Shown: piece after piece, positions 50,476 through 59,550 of the stretch
Layout of the letters: every line of letters starts with the position of its first letter
How positions within the stretch are numbered: position 1 is the first letter of the stretch
Assembly: GCA_022793065.1 (NCBI GenBank)
Contig: JAAWCE010000003.1
Span: 1-61,801 of the forward strand
Direction of reading: 5' to 3'
DNA: 61,801 nucleotides
DNA from: Lachnospiraceae bacterium
GTDB lineage: Bacteria; Bacillota; Clostridia; Lachnospirales; Lachnospiraceae
The notes under the pieces: model-generated
Seen by the model: the letters and a program-made list of their open reading frames with translations, nothing else
What the model was told of the DNA's origin: nothing
Databases searched by the model: none
Position numbers and translations under genes: made by a program

Positions 50476-52572
50476 TCACTTTACCCCAAACAGCAAATCG
50501 CCGTAAGTAGGAAAGGGCCAATCACTTTTGGCAGTCAAGACTTCCGCCTCATCACAGGCCAGCCTCAATTCTCCCATTGCCGGAAGCACATTATCCCGAA
50601 TCCTGTTTGCCTCTGCAATCACATCCTCCACCGTATGCAGCGACGCCACAGCCCCTTCCAATTCATCTATCTTTGCGCCAATCCTGTCAACCAAAAGGGA
50701 TAATTTTTTCACCAATTCCCTTTCATACCCACACATCAAGTCTGCATCCAATGCCTTTTTGGCAGCGGCCGTCCGGGCAATTTTCAAAGTATAAGCTTCC
50801 ACTGCGGGAACAATCTGTGTCCTTGCCATATCCGCCATGGTATTCGCTTCAATCAAAACCGTCTTGCAATAATTCTCCAGCATAATATCACATCTGGATT
50901 TTAACTCCGCCTCAGAGAAAACGCCGTGGGAAGTGAGCATGGTCACATTCTTTTTATCCAACAGATGAGGCATACAATCCGGTGTGGTACGGAAATTGAG
51001 CAATCCCCGTTTCTTGGTAGCCTCTTCAATCCAGGCATCGTCGTACCCGTTGCCGTTAAAAATAATATGTTTGTGGTCCTTAATGGTCTTACGTATCATC
51101 TCATGGAGCGCCGTCTCAAAATCGTCCGCTCCCTCCAGCCGGTCCGCATATATTTTCAGACTTTCCGCAACCGCGCTGTTGAGCATAATGTTAGCACAGG
51201 CAATACTGTTAGACGACCCCAGCATACGAAATTCAAATTTATTCCCTGTAAAAGCAAAGGGGGAAGTACGATTGCGGTCGGTAGTATCCCGATGAAATCC
51301 CGGCAATACATCCACCCCCAGTTTCATCTGTGTCTTCTCGGTTCCGCTGTAGGGTCTGCCGGTTTCAATGGCCTCCAATACGGCATTTAATTCATCTCCC
51401 AGAAAAATAGAAACAACTGCCGGAGGCGCTTCATTTGCGCCCAGTCTGTGATCATTTCCGGCAGTAGCCACCGACAGACGCAGCAAATCCTGATAATCGT
51501 CCACCGCTTTGATCACCGCACACAAAAACAGTAGAAACTGCGCGTTTTCATAAGGCGTATCTCCGGGAGACAAAAGGTTGACGCCGGAATCCGTGGCCAA
51601 AGACCAGTTATTGTGCTTTCCGCTGCCGTTGACTCCTGCAAACGGCTTCTCATGAAGCAGACATACCAAACCATGCTTTGCAGCCACTTTCTGCATAATT
51701 TCCATGGTGAGCTGATTATGGTCCGTGGCAATATTAGTGGTGGTATAAATGGGAGCCAATTCATGCTGGGCCGGCGCCACTTCATTGTGTTCCGTCTTGG
51801 CAAGGATGCCCAATTTCCACAGTTCTTCGTTCAACTCTTCCATATAAGCCCCAACCCTGGGTTTAATCACACCGAAATAGTGGTCATCCATCTCCTGACC
51901 TTTGGGGGATTTAGCGCCAAACAATGTCCTTCCGGTATACTTCAAATCCGGACGCTGATCATACATTTCCCTGGTAATCAGGAAATATTCCTGTTCCGGC
52001 CCCACGGAGGTACGGACACATTTCACCGAATCATTGCCAAACAACCTTAAAATACGCATTGCCTGCTTATTCAACGCCTCCATGGAACGCAGCAAGGGCG
52101 TTTTCTTGTCCAGCGCTTCTCCGCCATAGGAACAGAACGCCGTAGGAATACATAAAGTTTTTCCTTTTATGAAGGCATAAGAAGTAGGGTCCCATGCGGT
52201 ATATCCTCTGGCCTCAAAGGTAGCTCTCAAACCCCCCGATGGAAAGGAAGAAGCATCCGGCTCACCCTTAATCAGCTCTTTCCCTGAAAATTCCATAATC
52301 ACACCCCCATCAGGAGAAGGGGAGATAAAACTATCATGCTTTTCTGCGGTGACGCCGGTTAATGGCTGAAACCAATGTGTATAATGGGTTGCGCCGCGGT
52401 CCACCGCCCAGTCCTTCATAGCTGCGGCAACCACATTTGCCACACTGATGTCCAACTGCGCACCCTCGTCAATGGTCTTCTTCAGGGACTGATATACCCT
52501 TGCAGACAGTGTTGCCTTCATCACCCTGTCGTCAAATACCATACATCCAAAATAGTCAGATACTTTTTTCAT
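50476..52572 (-). CDS. glnN: Type III glutamine synthetase
   Basis: A 698-residue GSIII, the large dodecameric glutamine synthetase of Bacteroides, cyanobacteria and Clostridia. Diagnostic parts are [15 protein letters not shown], the GSIII-specific [23 protein letters not shown] and [16 protein letters not shown] (metal and ATP residues). It makes glutamine from glutamate, ammonia and ATP. Start at 52572 follows CAGGAGG; ATG 52593 lies before that site. A long terminator hairpin with an alternative hexaloop fold lies in its leader (52688-52738), suggesting transcription attenuation. A second synthetase (glnA) is 5 kb away. Confidence 0.95.
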   Translation of the reverse strand: MKKVSDYFGCMVFDDRVMKATLSARVYQSLKKTIDEGAQLDISVANVVAAAMKDWAVDRGATHYTHWFQPLTGVTAEKHDSFISPSPDGGVIMEFSGKELIKGEPDASSFPSGGLRATFEARGYTAWDPTSYAFIKGKTLCIPTAFCSYGGEALDKKTPLLRSMEALNKQAMRILRLFGNDSVKCVRTSVGPEQEYFLITREMYDQRPDLKYTGRTLFGAKSPKGQEMDDHYFGVIKPRVGAYMEELNEELWKLGILAKTEHNEVAPAQHELAPIYTTTNIATDHNQLTMEIMQKVAAKHGLVCLLHEKPFAGVNGSGKHNNWSLATDSGVNLLSPGDTPYENAQFLLFLCAVIKAVDDYQDLLRLSVATAGNDHRLGANEAPPAVVSIFLGDELNAVLEAIETGRPYSGTEKTQMKLGVDVLPGFHRDTTDRNRTSPFAFTGNKFEFRMLGSSNSIACANIMLNSAVAESLKIYADRLEGADDFETALHEMIRKTIKDHKHIIFNGNGYDDAWIEEATKKRGLLNFRTTPDCMPHLLDKKNVTMLTSHGVFSEAELKSRCDIMLENYCKTVLIEANTMADMARTQIVPAVEAYTLKIARTAAAKKALDADLMCGYERELVKKLSLLVDRIGAKIDELEGAVASLHTVEDVIAEANRIRDNVLPAMGELRLACDEAEVLTAKSDWPFPTYGDLLFGVK

Positions 52573-52687
52573 AACACATTTCCTCCTGCTCAATTATTTC
52601 TCTTGTAACCCTTATCATTGTTGCTTTTCAGCTCTATTTTCGTATCATCGTCCCAACCCCTGCGCCAATATTTCATGCTCTGAATCA

Positions 52688-52738
52688 GAAAAAGACCTCC
52701 CCTATGTATCTGAAATACATAAAAGACGTCTTTGCCTT
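52688..52738 (-). promoter_or_regulatory. glnN leader attenuator with ANTAR-type hexaloop hairpin
   Basis: On the minus strand AAAGAC (52733-52728) starts a 19-position stem (one G-G mismatch, three G-U pairs) that closes on TTCAG and ends GTCTTTTTC, a terminator. The 5' strand can instead form AAGGC-AAAGAC-GTCTT, a 5-bp hairpin with a 6-nt loop having A1 and G4, as in ANTAR targets. The folds exclude each other. Confidence 0.65.
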
Positions 52739-52809
52739 TTGCACCTGTTAAAATAATATTTGGCACCCTCTCTTGGGCAGTCATTTCCTGTAAACGGAAC
52801 TATAAACAG

Positions 52810-52849
52810 AAAAAAGGGTGCTTTAAGTATACCACTCAAAGACACCCTT
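52810..52849 (-). terminator. Terminator after NUDIX gene
   Basis: On the minus strand AAGGGTG and CTTT pair with AAAG and CACCCTT, followed by TTTTTTC. It separates the NUDIX gene from the glnN leader. Confidence 0.82.
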
Positions 52850-52936
52850 GCCCTTACCTACTGCATTATGCACCCTATGAACTATTTTGTCAACCCCTTT
52901 TTCACATCTCTTTCCAAAGAGTTACAAATGACATGT

Positions 52937-53461
52937 TCATTTTTTTACATGAGATCCATATTTCTTCTGCCTTTGCTCAAATAACAATTGAATCAAGCTT
53001 TTATAATAGGGAATAAAAACACCCTCATCTATCATTTGGAATATTTCTTCCATGGAGGCCCACTTTACTTGCTGCACTTCTTCATACTGCAATTTTAACT
53101 CATTTATATTCACTTCTTTTTCAATTAAGTAAATATCATCAAATCCAACAGAAAAATTTACAGTAATATGAGGCCGAACATTCTGCAAATCAACTTTCAG
53201 CCCTATTTCTTCCATTAGTTCTCTTTCCATGGCTGTCTGGCTGGATTCACCGGCTACAGCGCTTCCGCCCACAGTGATGTCCCACATATTGGACCATCCC
53301 TCCTTAAACGGCTGTCTCTGCTGAATAAGCATTTCGCCCTTTGCATTGAATACACAGGCGTGAACCACTAAATGATACGCATCTTTTTCAAATTCACTTC
53401 CCCTGACCATGGTTTTATTCGTCTTTGTCCTGTCTCTATTATACACATCCCACAATTCCAT
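52937..53461 (-). CDS. NUDIX hydrolase
   Basis: A 174-residue enzyme of the NUDIX family with the full box: GGSAVAGE, seven residues, RELMEEIGL. N-terminal MELWDVYNRDR and later HLVVHACVF and MLIQQRQ resemble the isopentenyl-diphosphate isomerase-like / YfcD subgroup. It hydrolyses a nucleoside or other diphosphate; the substrate is not predictable. The start at 53461 follows GAGGTG; upstream open frame has no site. It follows the FIST-GGDEF gene by 58 bp on the same strand and shares its terminator. Confidence 0.88.
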   Translation of the reverse strand: MELWDVYNRDRTKTNKTMVRGSEFEKDAYHLVVHACVFNAKGEMLIQQRQPFKEGWSNMWDITVGGSAVAGESSQTAMERELMEEIGLKVDLQNVRPHITVNFSVGFDDIYLIEKEVNINELKLQYEEVQQVKWASMEEIFQMIDEGVFIPYYKSLIQLLFEQRQKKYGSHVKK

Positions 53462-53519
53462 TCTGATCCACCTCTGTCCTCTTTGAGCGTTCCAATCAAT
53501 ACTTTGCCGCCCTGAAATT

Positions 53520-55292
53520 TTATATGGCAACCACTCTGTTCTTCCCTTCTTTTTTCGCTTTGTACAGCGCCATATCCACCCTTGTACACAATGTGTCCAA
53601 CGTATCGTTTTCCTGAGCCTGGGTCACTCCAAGGCTCAAAGTCTGGGATTTTGCGGAAGGAAAACTGATATTGGCAAAACACTGCCTGATCAAATCAGCA
53701 ATATACGACGCAGAAGACATATCCGTATTTTTTAACAGCATCATAAATTCTTCTCCGCCCCATCTGCCTGAGGAAACATTTTGCATATAAACCGATCCCT
53801 TATTTTGCAATAAATTTGCAAGTACCATAAGCACATTGTCCCCCTCCTGGTGCCCATAGGTATCATTTACTTGTTTAAAGTCATCTATGTCAAGCATGAC
53901 AAGCGAAAACTTCTCTTTCCTGACTTTGTTCAACGCTTTTTCAATCTGGGACTGAATTTCTTTTCGATTATACAATCCCGTCAATCCGTCAATAATCGCA
54001 GCAATTCTCAACTTTTCATTTACAAGCGCTAACTTCTGATTCATGTCTTCCAGTTCCAGAGATGTTACACTGATAAATGTTGCCAACCTTGATACCAAAG
54101 GCACTCTGGACATGGACTCCATATCCCCGGTTTTGGCCCAAACCGCGTTCCCTTTCTTCTCCCCTTCCCTCATTGCCGCAATCACCAGCGTAACATTGTG
54201 TTGGTTTAGATTCCCATTTGTGCGCAAAAATTCTCCATGAGAAAAGAATCCGCAAGAAGGTGAAATGTCTTTCAATGGATAAATCTCATATGTAGGTTCT
54301 TTGGAATTCCAAAAAGTCCGCCTGGCCGCGCAGGAAAAAATCCGCAGCAAATCCGGCTCAAACGCAGCAATTTTTCGGCTGTCATTTATAATGCTTTCAA
54401 TAATTGTCCCCGGATCGCCATAAGAAATCCTGACCACCGAACCAATATCCATATCGGACGTCATAGTGATGGAGCCGTCCGCATTGCTTGCCACCGGCGT
54501 GCGAAGAATCGTTGTGTTATTATGCTCATAAAACAAAGGAAATTCCAATGTATTATAGAAAAAGTTTTCGTCATTCTTAATATTCAGATATTTGCGATAA
54601 ACCTCATATGCCGGAATTCCATCCAGCTCCTGAAGCACGGAACCTTTTGATTTCGTAACACGAAACTTCCTGCCCAAAGGTTTCCACCCTGTTACATTGA
54701 TAGAATCTACGTAAAACTCATCTCCGCCATAAAAAACAATTAATATGGATTTCTCCGAAAATCCCTCCCATTTGGAGAATACACAGGAGGCATCACTGGT
54801 GATATCGTCGCTGCATGCAACCCCTCCAAAAATCTGGATGTCTCTTTTTATTCCCCGCAGCCCATCACAAAAACGGGTAGTGGACGTCTCTGGAATGGTA
54901 AAAAACATTTCAATAGCTTTCACCCAGGAATTTTGTCTGGTCTCTTCCACAATTCTTTTGGTTATCTGTTCCACAGGTTCCTTTTCCAAATCATATTGGA
55001 ACACCTTAACCCGCGTGGATGACAATTCAAAGACGGTACATACTACCGTAATGTCACTGGAAAGTTGACAGTTCACAATGTTTCCGCTGGTGGAACATCC
55101 CATATACGGCGCTTCCGGAAATGTTTCCTCAATGATTCCGCATACTCTATGTATGATATTCCAATCTAAAACTTCCGTAAAAACCTGAAACATACCGACG
55201 CTGATGCCTTCTACATCACACCTCTCTTTAAAAGCCGTCAAATTTCGAGAAAATGAATCCTCATTGGTATATTCAAACTGAAACTGCTTCAT
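53520..55292 (-). CDS. FIST sensor-GGDEF diguanylate cyclase
   Basis: A 590-residue soluble protein. The N-terminal part (about 30-365) matches FIST sensor domains: PYMGCSTSGNI, VNVTGWKPLGRKFRVTKSKG, then ELDGIPAYEVYRKYL, and a later cysteine region SPSCGFFSHGEF (FIST_C). FIST domains bind small ligands such as amino acids. After a short coiled coil comes a GGDEF domain with SGRWGGEEF near residue 511 and LVMLDIDDFKQVND, so it should make c-di-GMP. No RxxD inhibitory site is evident five residues before the motif. GGGGGA precedes the ATG. It and the EAL protein at 35 kb could form opposing inputs. Confidence 0.88.
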   Translation of the reverse strand: MKQFQFEYTNEDSFSRNLTAFKERCDVEGISVGMFQVFTEVLDWNIIHRVCGIIEETFPEAPYMGCSTSGNIVNCQLSSDITVVCTVFELSSTRVKVFQYDLEKEPVEQITKRIVEETRQNSWVKAIEMFFTIPETSTTRFCDGLRGIKRDIQIFGGVACSDDITSDASCVFSKWEGFSEKSILIVFYGGDEFYVDSINVTGWKPLGRKFRVTKSKGSVLQELDGIPAYEVYRKYLNIKNDENFFYNTLEFPLFYEHNNTTILRTPVASNADGSITMTSDMDIGSVVRISYGDPGTIIESIINDSRKIAAFEPDLLRIFSCAARRTFWNSKEPTYEIYPLKDISPSCGFFSHGEFLRTNGNLNQHNVTLVIAAMREGEKKGNAVWAKTGDMESMSRVPLVSRLATFISVTSLELEDMNQKLALVNEKLRIAAIIDGLTGLYNRKEIQSQIEKALNKVRKEKFSLVMLDIDDFKQVNDTYGHQEGDNVLMVLANLLQNKGSVYMQNVSSGRWGGEEFMMLLKNTDMSSASYIADLIRQCFANISFPSAKSQTLSLGVTQAQENDTLDTLCTRVDMALYKAKKEGKNRVVAI

Positions 55293-55367
55293 CTAAAATC
55301 CCCCGCCTTCCTTTTACCTGCACACTGTTCTGCACTCCCGTCCCCTAGTCCATCCCATCCTTTTTCG

Positions 55368-56969
55368 TTATAAAATTTCTACCTTGCACCTATGCTCCTT
55401 TGTACTTTTACTGTAACTGATTCCAACCGCCAAAATCCTCCCTGTAAATTTAGCAGTTTCTCCTAACTTTCCCTGAAAACGAACAGCATAACTTTTTCTT
55501 TTAATTTGAGCAATTGCTGCTTCCGGCGTACTGTTCACCTTTAACTCCAGAATGATACAATCTCTATTCTTATGCTCCGGATAAAATATAAAGTCCACAA
55601 ATCCTTTACCTGCCTTATCCTCGCGCTCCACCCGGTATTTATCCCTAGCCGCCAAATAACATAAATTTACTACCGCTGAAAGCTCTGCTTCGCTATTATA
55701 TGAAAAAATAGGTGATTCCGTATCATGTGCATATTGCAAAATAGTCTCCATTGTTTTTGTATCGGCGGCAATTGTGGCTTTTACCATTTCCTCAGACTTT
55801 TTTGCAAGCCGATACACATATCCAAGAACATCTTTTGAAAATAATAATTCCTTATATTTATCCATCAATTCTTTATTTGGTATAAACACTTCCCCGTCTG
55901 CATAAGTCAGAAGCCCATATACTATCATAGCAGAATAAATTTGTTCTCTTGAAGACACTTCCATATAAGCCGCCGCATACTGCCCGATATCTGCGGAAAT
56001 ACGTTCCCCTGCCACCATAAGAACAATATCTTCCCTTACATCTTCAATATTATTTCTAATACAATAAAATATCTCATCATAGGGTCCTGAACTGGTCCAA
56101 TAATTTGATAATTGATTATTGGTCAAAGCTAATACAATAGAACGTGGATTATATAGCCGATTCCCTGCCGCCGTATAATATCCATCATACCAAACGCGCA
56201 AGTCTTCCCGCACAATATTGCAATGTTTTTCCACACTTTGATATTTCTTATAAAGCCTGTCAACTTCCGTATCTAAAAATCCAAAATATTCGCTGAATCT
56301 CACTTTTGTTGCCATATCATATTCAGCAAACATATTCAACTCCGACCCGCTGGAATATTTTGCAAGAGGGAGTACCCCCGTCATATATGCAAGCTCCACA
56401 TAAATTTGATCTTTCAACAAGTTCTTTAAAAAGAGTAAATAGTTTTTTTGATCAACTTCCGAAATAAAAGGCATATGAAAAACCGCATCCCACTCATCAA
56501 TCACAAATATAAATTTATCTTTTGTTCTCTCATAGACCTTTTGCAGAATATCCCAAATAGATTCTTCCATATTTGGTTTGACATCAGAATAGTTATCAAA
56601 AATATCTGATTTAAGACCATCAATAATGCGTGTAATATATTCCACATAAGAATTACAATTCTCCGGAGTACGGCTAAAATCAATATAAAAGACATTATGT
56701 TGATTCAGATGTATTTCATATTCTTTTACCTCTGAAATAGCAAGTTTATCAAACAATCTTTCCTTCACTTGTATTTTTTCAAAAAATGCCCCTACCATAT
56801 TCGCCATCACTGTCTTACCAAAACGTCGGGGACGTGTTATGCAGAAATATCTGTTTTTTCTGCCAATGGCCGGAATCAATTCACCAATTAACATAGATTT
56901 ATCAACAAAATAGTTATCCGAAAGTACTTCCTTGTATGCCTCATATGGAATACTACTGTTTAAAAACAT
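55368..56969 (-). CDS. AAA-ATPase-like protein with C-terminal PD-(D/E)XK nuclease domain
   Basis: A 533-residue protein of the AAA-ATPase_like / PDDEXK_9 family found widely in gut Firmicutes. The N-terminal region has YFVDKSMLI, a Walker A variant RPRRFGKTVM, and Walker B FIFVIDEWDAVF. The C-terminal domain has VDFIFYPE and IILELKVN, the D and E-x-K of the nuclease fold. These proteins may act on DNA and are often multicopy and strain variable; their cellular role is unclear. Codon use is more AT-rich than neighbours, which suggests recent gain. Single gene, on its own. Confidence 0.85.
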   Translation of the reverse strand: MFLNSSIPYEAYKEVLSDNYFVDKSMLIGELIPAIGRKNRYFCITRPRRFGKTVMANMVGAFFEKIQVKERLFDKLAISEVKEYEIHLNQHNVFYIDFSRTPENCNSYVEYITRIIDGLKSDIFDNYSDVKPNMEESIWDILQKVYERTKDKFIFVIDEWDAVFHMPFISEVDQKNYLLFLKNLLKDQIYVELAYMTGVLPLAKYSSGSELNMFAEYDMATKVRFSEYFGFLDTEVDRLYKKYQSVEKHCNIVREDLRVWYDGYYTAAGNRLYNPRSIVLALTNNQLSNYWTSSGPYDEIFYCIRNNIEDVREDIVLMVAGERISADIGQYAAAYMEVSSREQIYSAMIVYGLLTYADGEVFIPNKELMDKYKELLFSKDVLGYVYRLAKKSEEMVKATIAADTKTMETILQYAHDTESPIFSYNSEAELSAVVNLCYLAARDKYRVEREDKAGKGFVDFIFYPEHKNRDCIILELKVNSTPEAAIAQIKRKSYAVRFQGKLGETAKFTGRILAVGISYSKSTKEHRCKVEIL

Positions 56970-57094
56970 TCCCCACGCCCCTTTTCACTTTTTTGACAGT
57001 ACCTATGATAAATTTAGCATATCATAAATAGTTCTTATATTCAAGAAAAGAACTTTATCGCTTACAGCCTTTTATCTCTTATTTCATTTTATGC

Positions 57095-57123
57095 TTGACA
57101 TAACATCCCCGGAGGTATATAGT
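57095..57123 (+). promoter_or_regulatory. glnA promoter
   Basis: TTGACA (57095-57100) and TATAGT (57118-57123), 17 bp apart, close to consensus. Predicted start near 57130, just before the hexaloop hairpin and terminator. Confidence 0.72.
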
Positions 57124-57132
57124 GCTTATAAG

Positions 57133-57191
57133 TGAGCAAAGGCGTTCATTTCAGTATATATTTATGTGATAGCTGAAATAAATGCTTTTTT
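57133..57191 (+). promoter_or_regulatory. glnA leader attenuator with ANTAR-type hexaloop hairpin
   Basis: AAAGGCGTTCATTTCAG (57138-57154) pairs with 57173-57189 (one mismatch, two G-U) and ends in a T-run: a terminator before glnA. Alternatively TGAGC-AAAGGC-GTTCA (57133-57148) forms a 5-bp hairpin with a hexaloop bearing A1 and G4. The two structures share 57138-57148, so only one can form. Confidence 0.7.
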
Positions 57192-57302
57192 ATATTTATA
57201 GCATTGTATTATAACACAAATTTGTAATTCAATATAAGCAGCTGCATATTTTACAGAAAATAATAATTGCTGCCCGCCAGAAACGGGCCAAGAGGTATCC
57301 AT

Positions 57303-58583
57303 ATGAAATATTCCAAACAAGAAATCATGCAATATGTCCAGGAAGAAGATGTTAAATTTATTCGGCTGGCTTTTTGTGATGTATTTGGCAGACAGAAGAA
57401 CATATCCATCATGCCCCAGGAATTACCTCGTGCTTTTGAATATGGGATTGCTTTCGACGCTTCCTCCATTGCCGGATTCGGGGATGAGACACATTCCGAT
57501 CTGCTGCTCCATCCGGAAACGGAGACATTAATCCAGCTCCCCTGGCGCCCGGAGCACGGCAGAGTTGTAAGAATGTTTTCCAGCATCACCTACCCTGACG
57601 GCAGCCCCTTTGAATGTGATACCAGAAACCTGTTAAAGAAAGCGGTTGCCCACGCAGCCGCCTTACAATACCGCTTTTCTTTCGGTGCGGAGCAGGAATT
57701 TTATCTTTTTCATTTGGACCAGAATGGCAAACCAACAAAAATCCCATATGACAACGCTGGATACATGGATATTGCACCCGATGACAGGGGCGAAAACATT
57801 CGTCGGGAAATCTGTCTCACGCTGGAACAAATGGGGATTCGGCCGGAAAGTTCCCACCACGAGGAAGGTCCGGGCCAAAATGAAATTGACTTCCGCTACT
57901 CTGATGCTGTGGCAGCGGCAGATAATGCCCTGACATTCCGTACCGTAGCCAAAACAGTTGCCCATCGCAACGGACTTGCAGCCGATTTTACTCCCAAGCC
58001 CCTTTCTGATCAACCTGGAAACGGATTTCATATCAATGTATCCGTGAACACAAGTACCCACGGCGCAAACCCTATGGATGTCCTTAACCCCATGATAGCC
58101 GGCATCTTAAAGAAGGTAAACGAAATGACCATTTTTTTGAATCCAACGCCAAACTCTTACCAGCGTTTCGGCAGCCACAAAGCGCCTCAATATATTTCCT
58201 GGTCCAACGAAAATCGTTCCCAGCTCATACGAATTCCGGCTGCTGAGGGAGAGTATCGCCGGGCAGAACTTCGCTCCCCGGACCCGGCGTCCAATCCCTA
58301 CCTGGCTTTTGCCCTGATTATCTATGCCGGTCTATATGGAATAGAAAACAAGCTGCAATTGCCCAAAGCAGCCGACTATAATCTGTATAAAGCAGATGGA
58401 ACCATCCTGTCACAGTTGGGCCAACTGCCCACAAATTTACATACTGCAAGGCAGCTTGCTTTAAACAGCACGTTTGTCAAAGAACATATTCCGTCCGCCA
58501 TACTGGATATTTATTGCAATACCAACCGCCCGTCAGACGGCAATACTGAAAGCGCAGATTCCTGTAAGCTTCCTATCACATAA
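57303..58583 (+). CDS. glnA: Type I glutamine synthetase
   Basis: A 426-residue GSI, the classical dodecameric enzyme. Motifs: beta-grasp N-terminus, FDASSIAGF, EQEFYLF (metal Glu), GPGQNEIDFRYSDA, KPLSDQPGNGFHINVS and NPTPNSYQRFG with RSPDPASNPYLAFA near the C-terminus. Shorter than the adenylylated enteric type and more like the GSI-alpha class of Gram-positives, which is feedback inhibited. Start at 57303 follows AGAGGT; ATG 57267 lacks a site. A terminator-type attenuator and strong promoter precede it, and an ANTAR regulator follows by 165 bp, so expression is probably controlled at the RNA level by nitrogen or glutamine status. Confidence 0.95.
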   Translation: MKYSKQEIMQYVQEEDVKFIRLAFCDVFGRQKNISIMPQELPRAFEYGIAFDASSIAGFGDETHSDLLLHPETETLIQLPWRPEHGRVVRMFSSITYPDGSPFECDTRNLLKKAVAHAAALQYRFSFGAEQEFYLFHLDQNGKPTKIPYDNAGYMDIAPDDRGENIRREICLTLEQMGIRPESSHHEEGPGQNEIDFRYSDAVAAADNALTFRTVAKTVAHRNGLAADFTPKPLSDQPGNGFHINVSVNTSTHGANPMDVLNPMIAGILKKVNEMTIFLNPTPNSYQRFGSHKAPQYISWSNENRSQLIRIPAAEGEYRRAELRSPDPASNPYLAFALIIYAGLYGIENKLQLPKAADYNLYKADGTILSQLGQLPTNLHTARQLALNSTFVKEHIPSAILDIYCNTNRPSDGNTESADSCKLPIT

Positions 58584-58748
58584 CGAATGAGGATTTGCTC
58601 CTTTTTTATACAATCCCCGCAATAGGAAGTCAATCTGGCTGGCTACCCTATCAATGATACGCACACCAGGCAAAAATAAACATATATATAAAAGTGCAAT
58701 TGGGTCAGGAAATCAAAATACCGCCCCAGCGCAGAAACGAGGACTAAC

Positions 58749-59333
58749 ATGAGTTTGGAAGAAAGAGTGTATAGCGTACTTGTGGCTTCGGCATCTGAAA
58801 AATTCAATTCCGCTTTATCGCCTTTAATTCCCCCATCCTCCTTTTCTTTGGTTCATTCTGTGTCCAGTGTCAGCGCCGCCCAGAGAATGTTCTCCGAGCA
58901 CAGTTTTGATTTTATTATCATAAATTCCCCCCTTCCGGATGACCCCGGAATACGCTTTGCCATTGATGCGTGTACTACACAAGGTACCATTGTGCTGCTG
59001 CTTGTAAAATCTGAACTATATATGGAAATTTATGATAAAGTGGTGACACACGGCGTTTTTACTCTCTCCAAACCCACCTCGAAACAAGCGCTTGCACAAG
59101 CGTTCTTATGGATGGCCAGCGCCAGAGAACGTTTGCGCAAAATTCAAAAAAAGACATTGTCCATGGAAGACAAAATGGAAGAAATCAAACTTGTAAACCG
59201 TGCAAAATGGCTGTTAATCAACGAGCTGAAAATGGAAGAACCCCAGGCCCATCATTACATAGAAAAGCAAGCCATGAATCAGTGTATCACCAAACGAAAA
59301 GTTGCCGAGAATATTATCAATACCTATTCCTGA
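58749..59333 (+). CDS. ANTAR-domain regulator with degenerate receiver
   Basis: A 194-residue regulator. Residues 1-125 have a receiver fold, but the phosphoacceptor position is Asn (IIINSPLPDDPG) and the acidic pocket is missing, so it is not a phosphorylation-controlled receiver. A coiled linker leads to the C-terminal ANTAR domain (about 140-194: MEEIKLVNRAKWLL, EEPQAHHYIEKQAMN, KVAENII), the RNA-binding three-helix fold of NasR, AmiR and EutV. Such proteins bind AxxGxx hexaloop hairpins and prevent termination. It lies just after glnA and is the obvious candidate for the two attenuators seen before glnA and glnN. AACGAGG precedes the start. Confidence 0.85.
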   Translation: MSLEERVYSVLVASASEKFNSALSPLIPPSSFSLVHSVSSVSAAQRMFSEHSFDFIIINSPLPDDPGIRFAIDACTTQGTIVLLLVKSELYMEIYDKVVTHGVFTLSKPTSKQALAQAFLWMASARERLRKIQKKTLSMEDKMEEIKLVNRAKWLLINELKMEEPQAHHYIEKQAMNQCITKRKVAENIINTYS

Positions 59334-59550
59334 CCCCCACATACCTCATTGAAATAACCTCAAAACTTGTTTTTACAAATGACCTGAGGTAAAATAAGGA
59401 ATAAGTAAAAGCCATGTACAGTAATAAAGGAATCATACACTTCTTGCGGAACTATCTGATACTACATGATAAATTCTATTTATAGTATGAAAAACATAAA
59501 TTGAATATATGAGGAAACTCTTATAAAAAAACAAAGGAGATCTATTGGAA

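Noticed and set aside
52590..52784. 64-residue frame in the glnN leader
   Set aside because: It overlaps the attenuator hairpin and has no ribosome site; not a convincing leader peptide.
59340..59400. ACCTCA/TGAGGT pair as a terminator after the ANTAR gene
   Set aside because: The stem is only about 7 bp around a long loop and no T-run follows.
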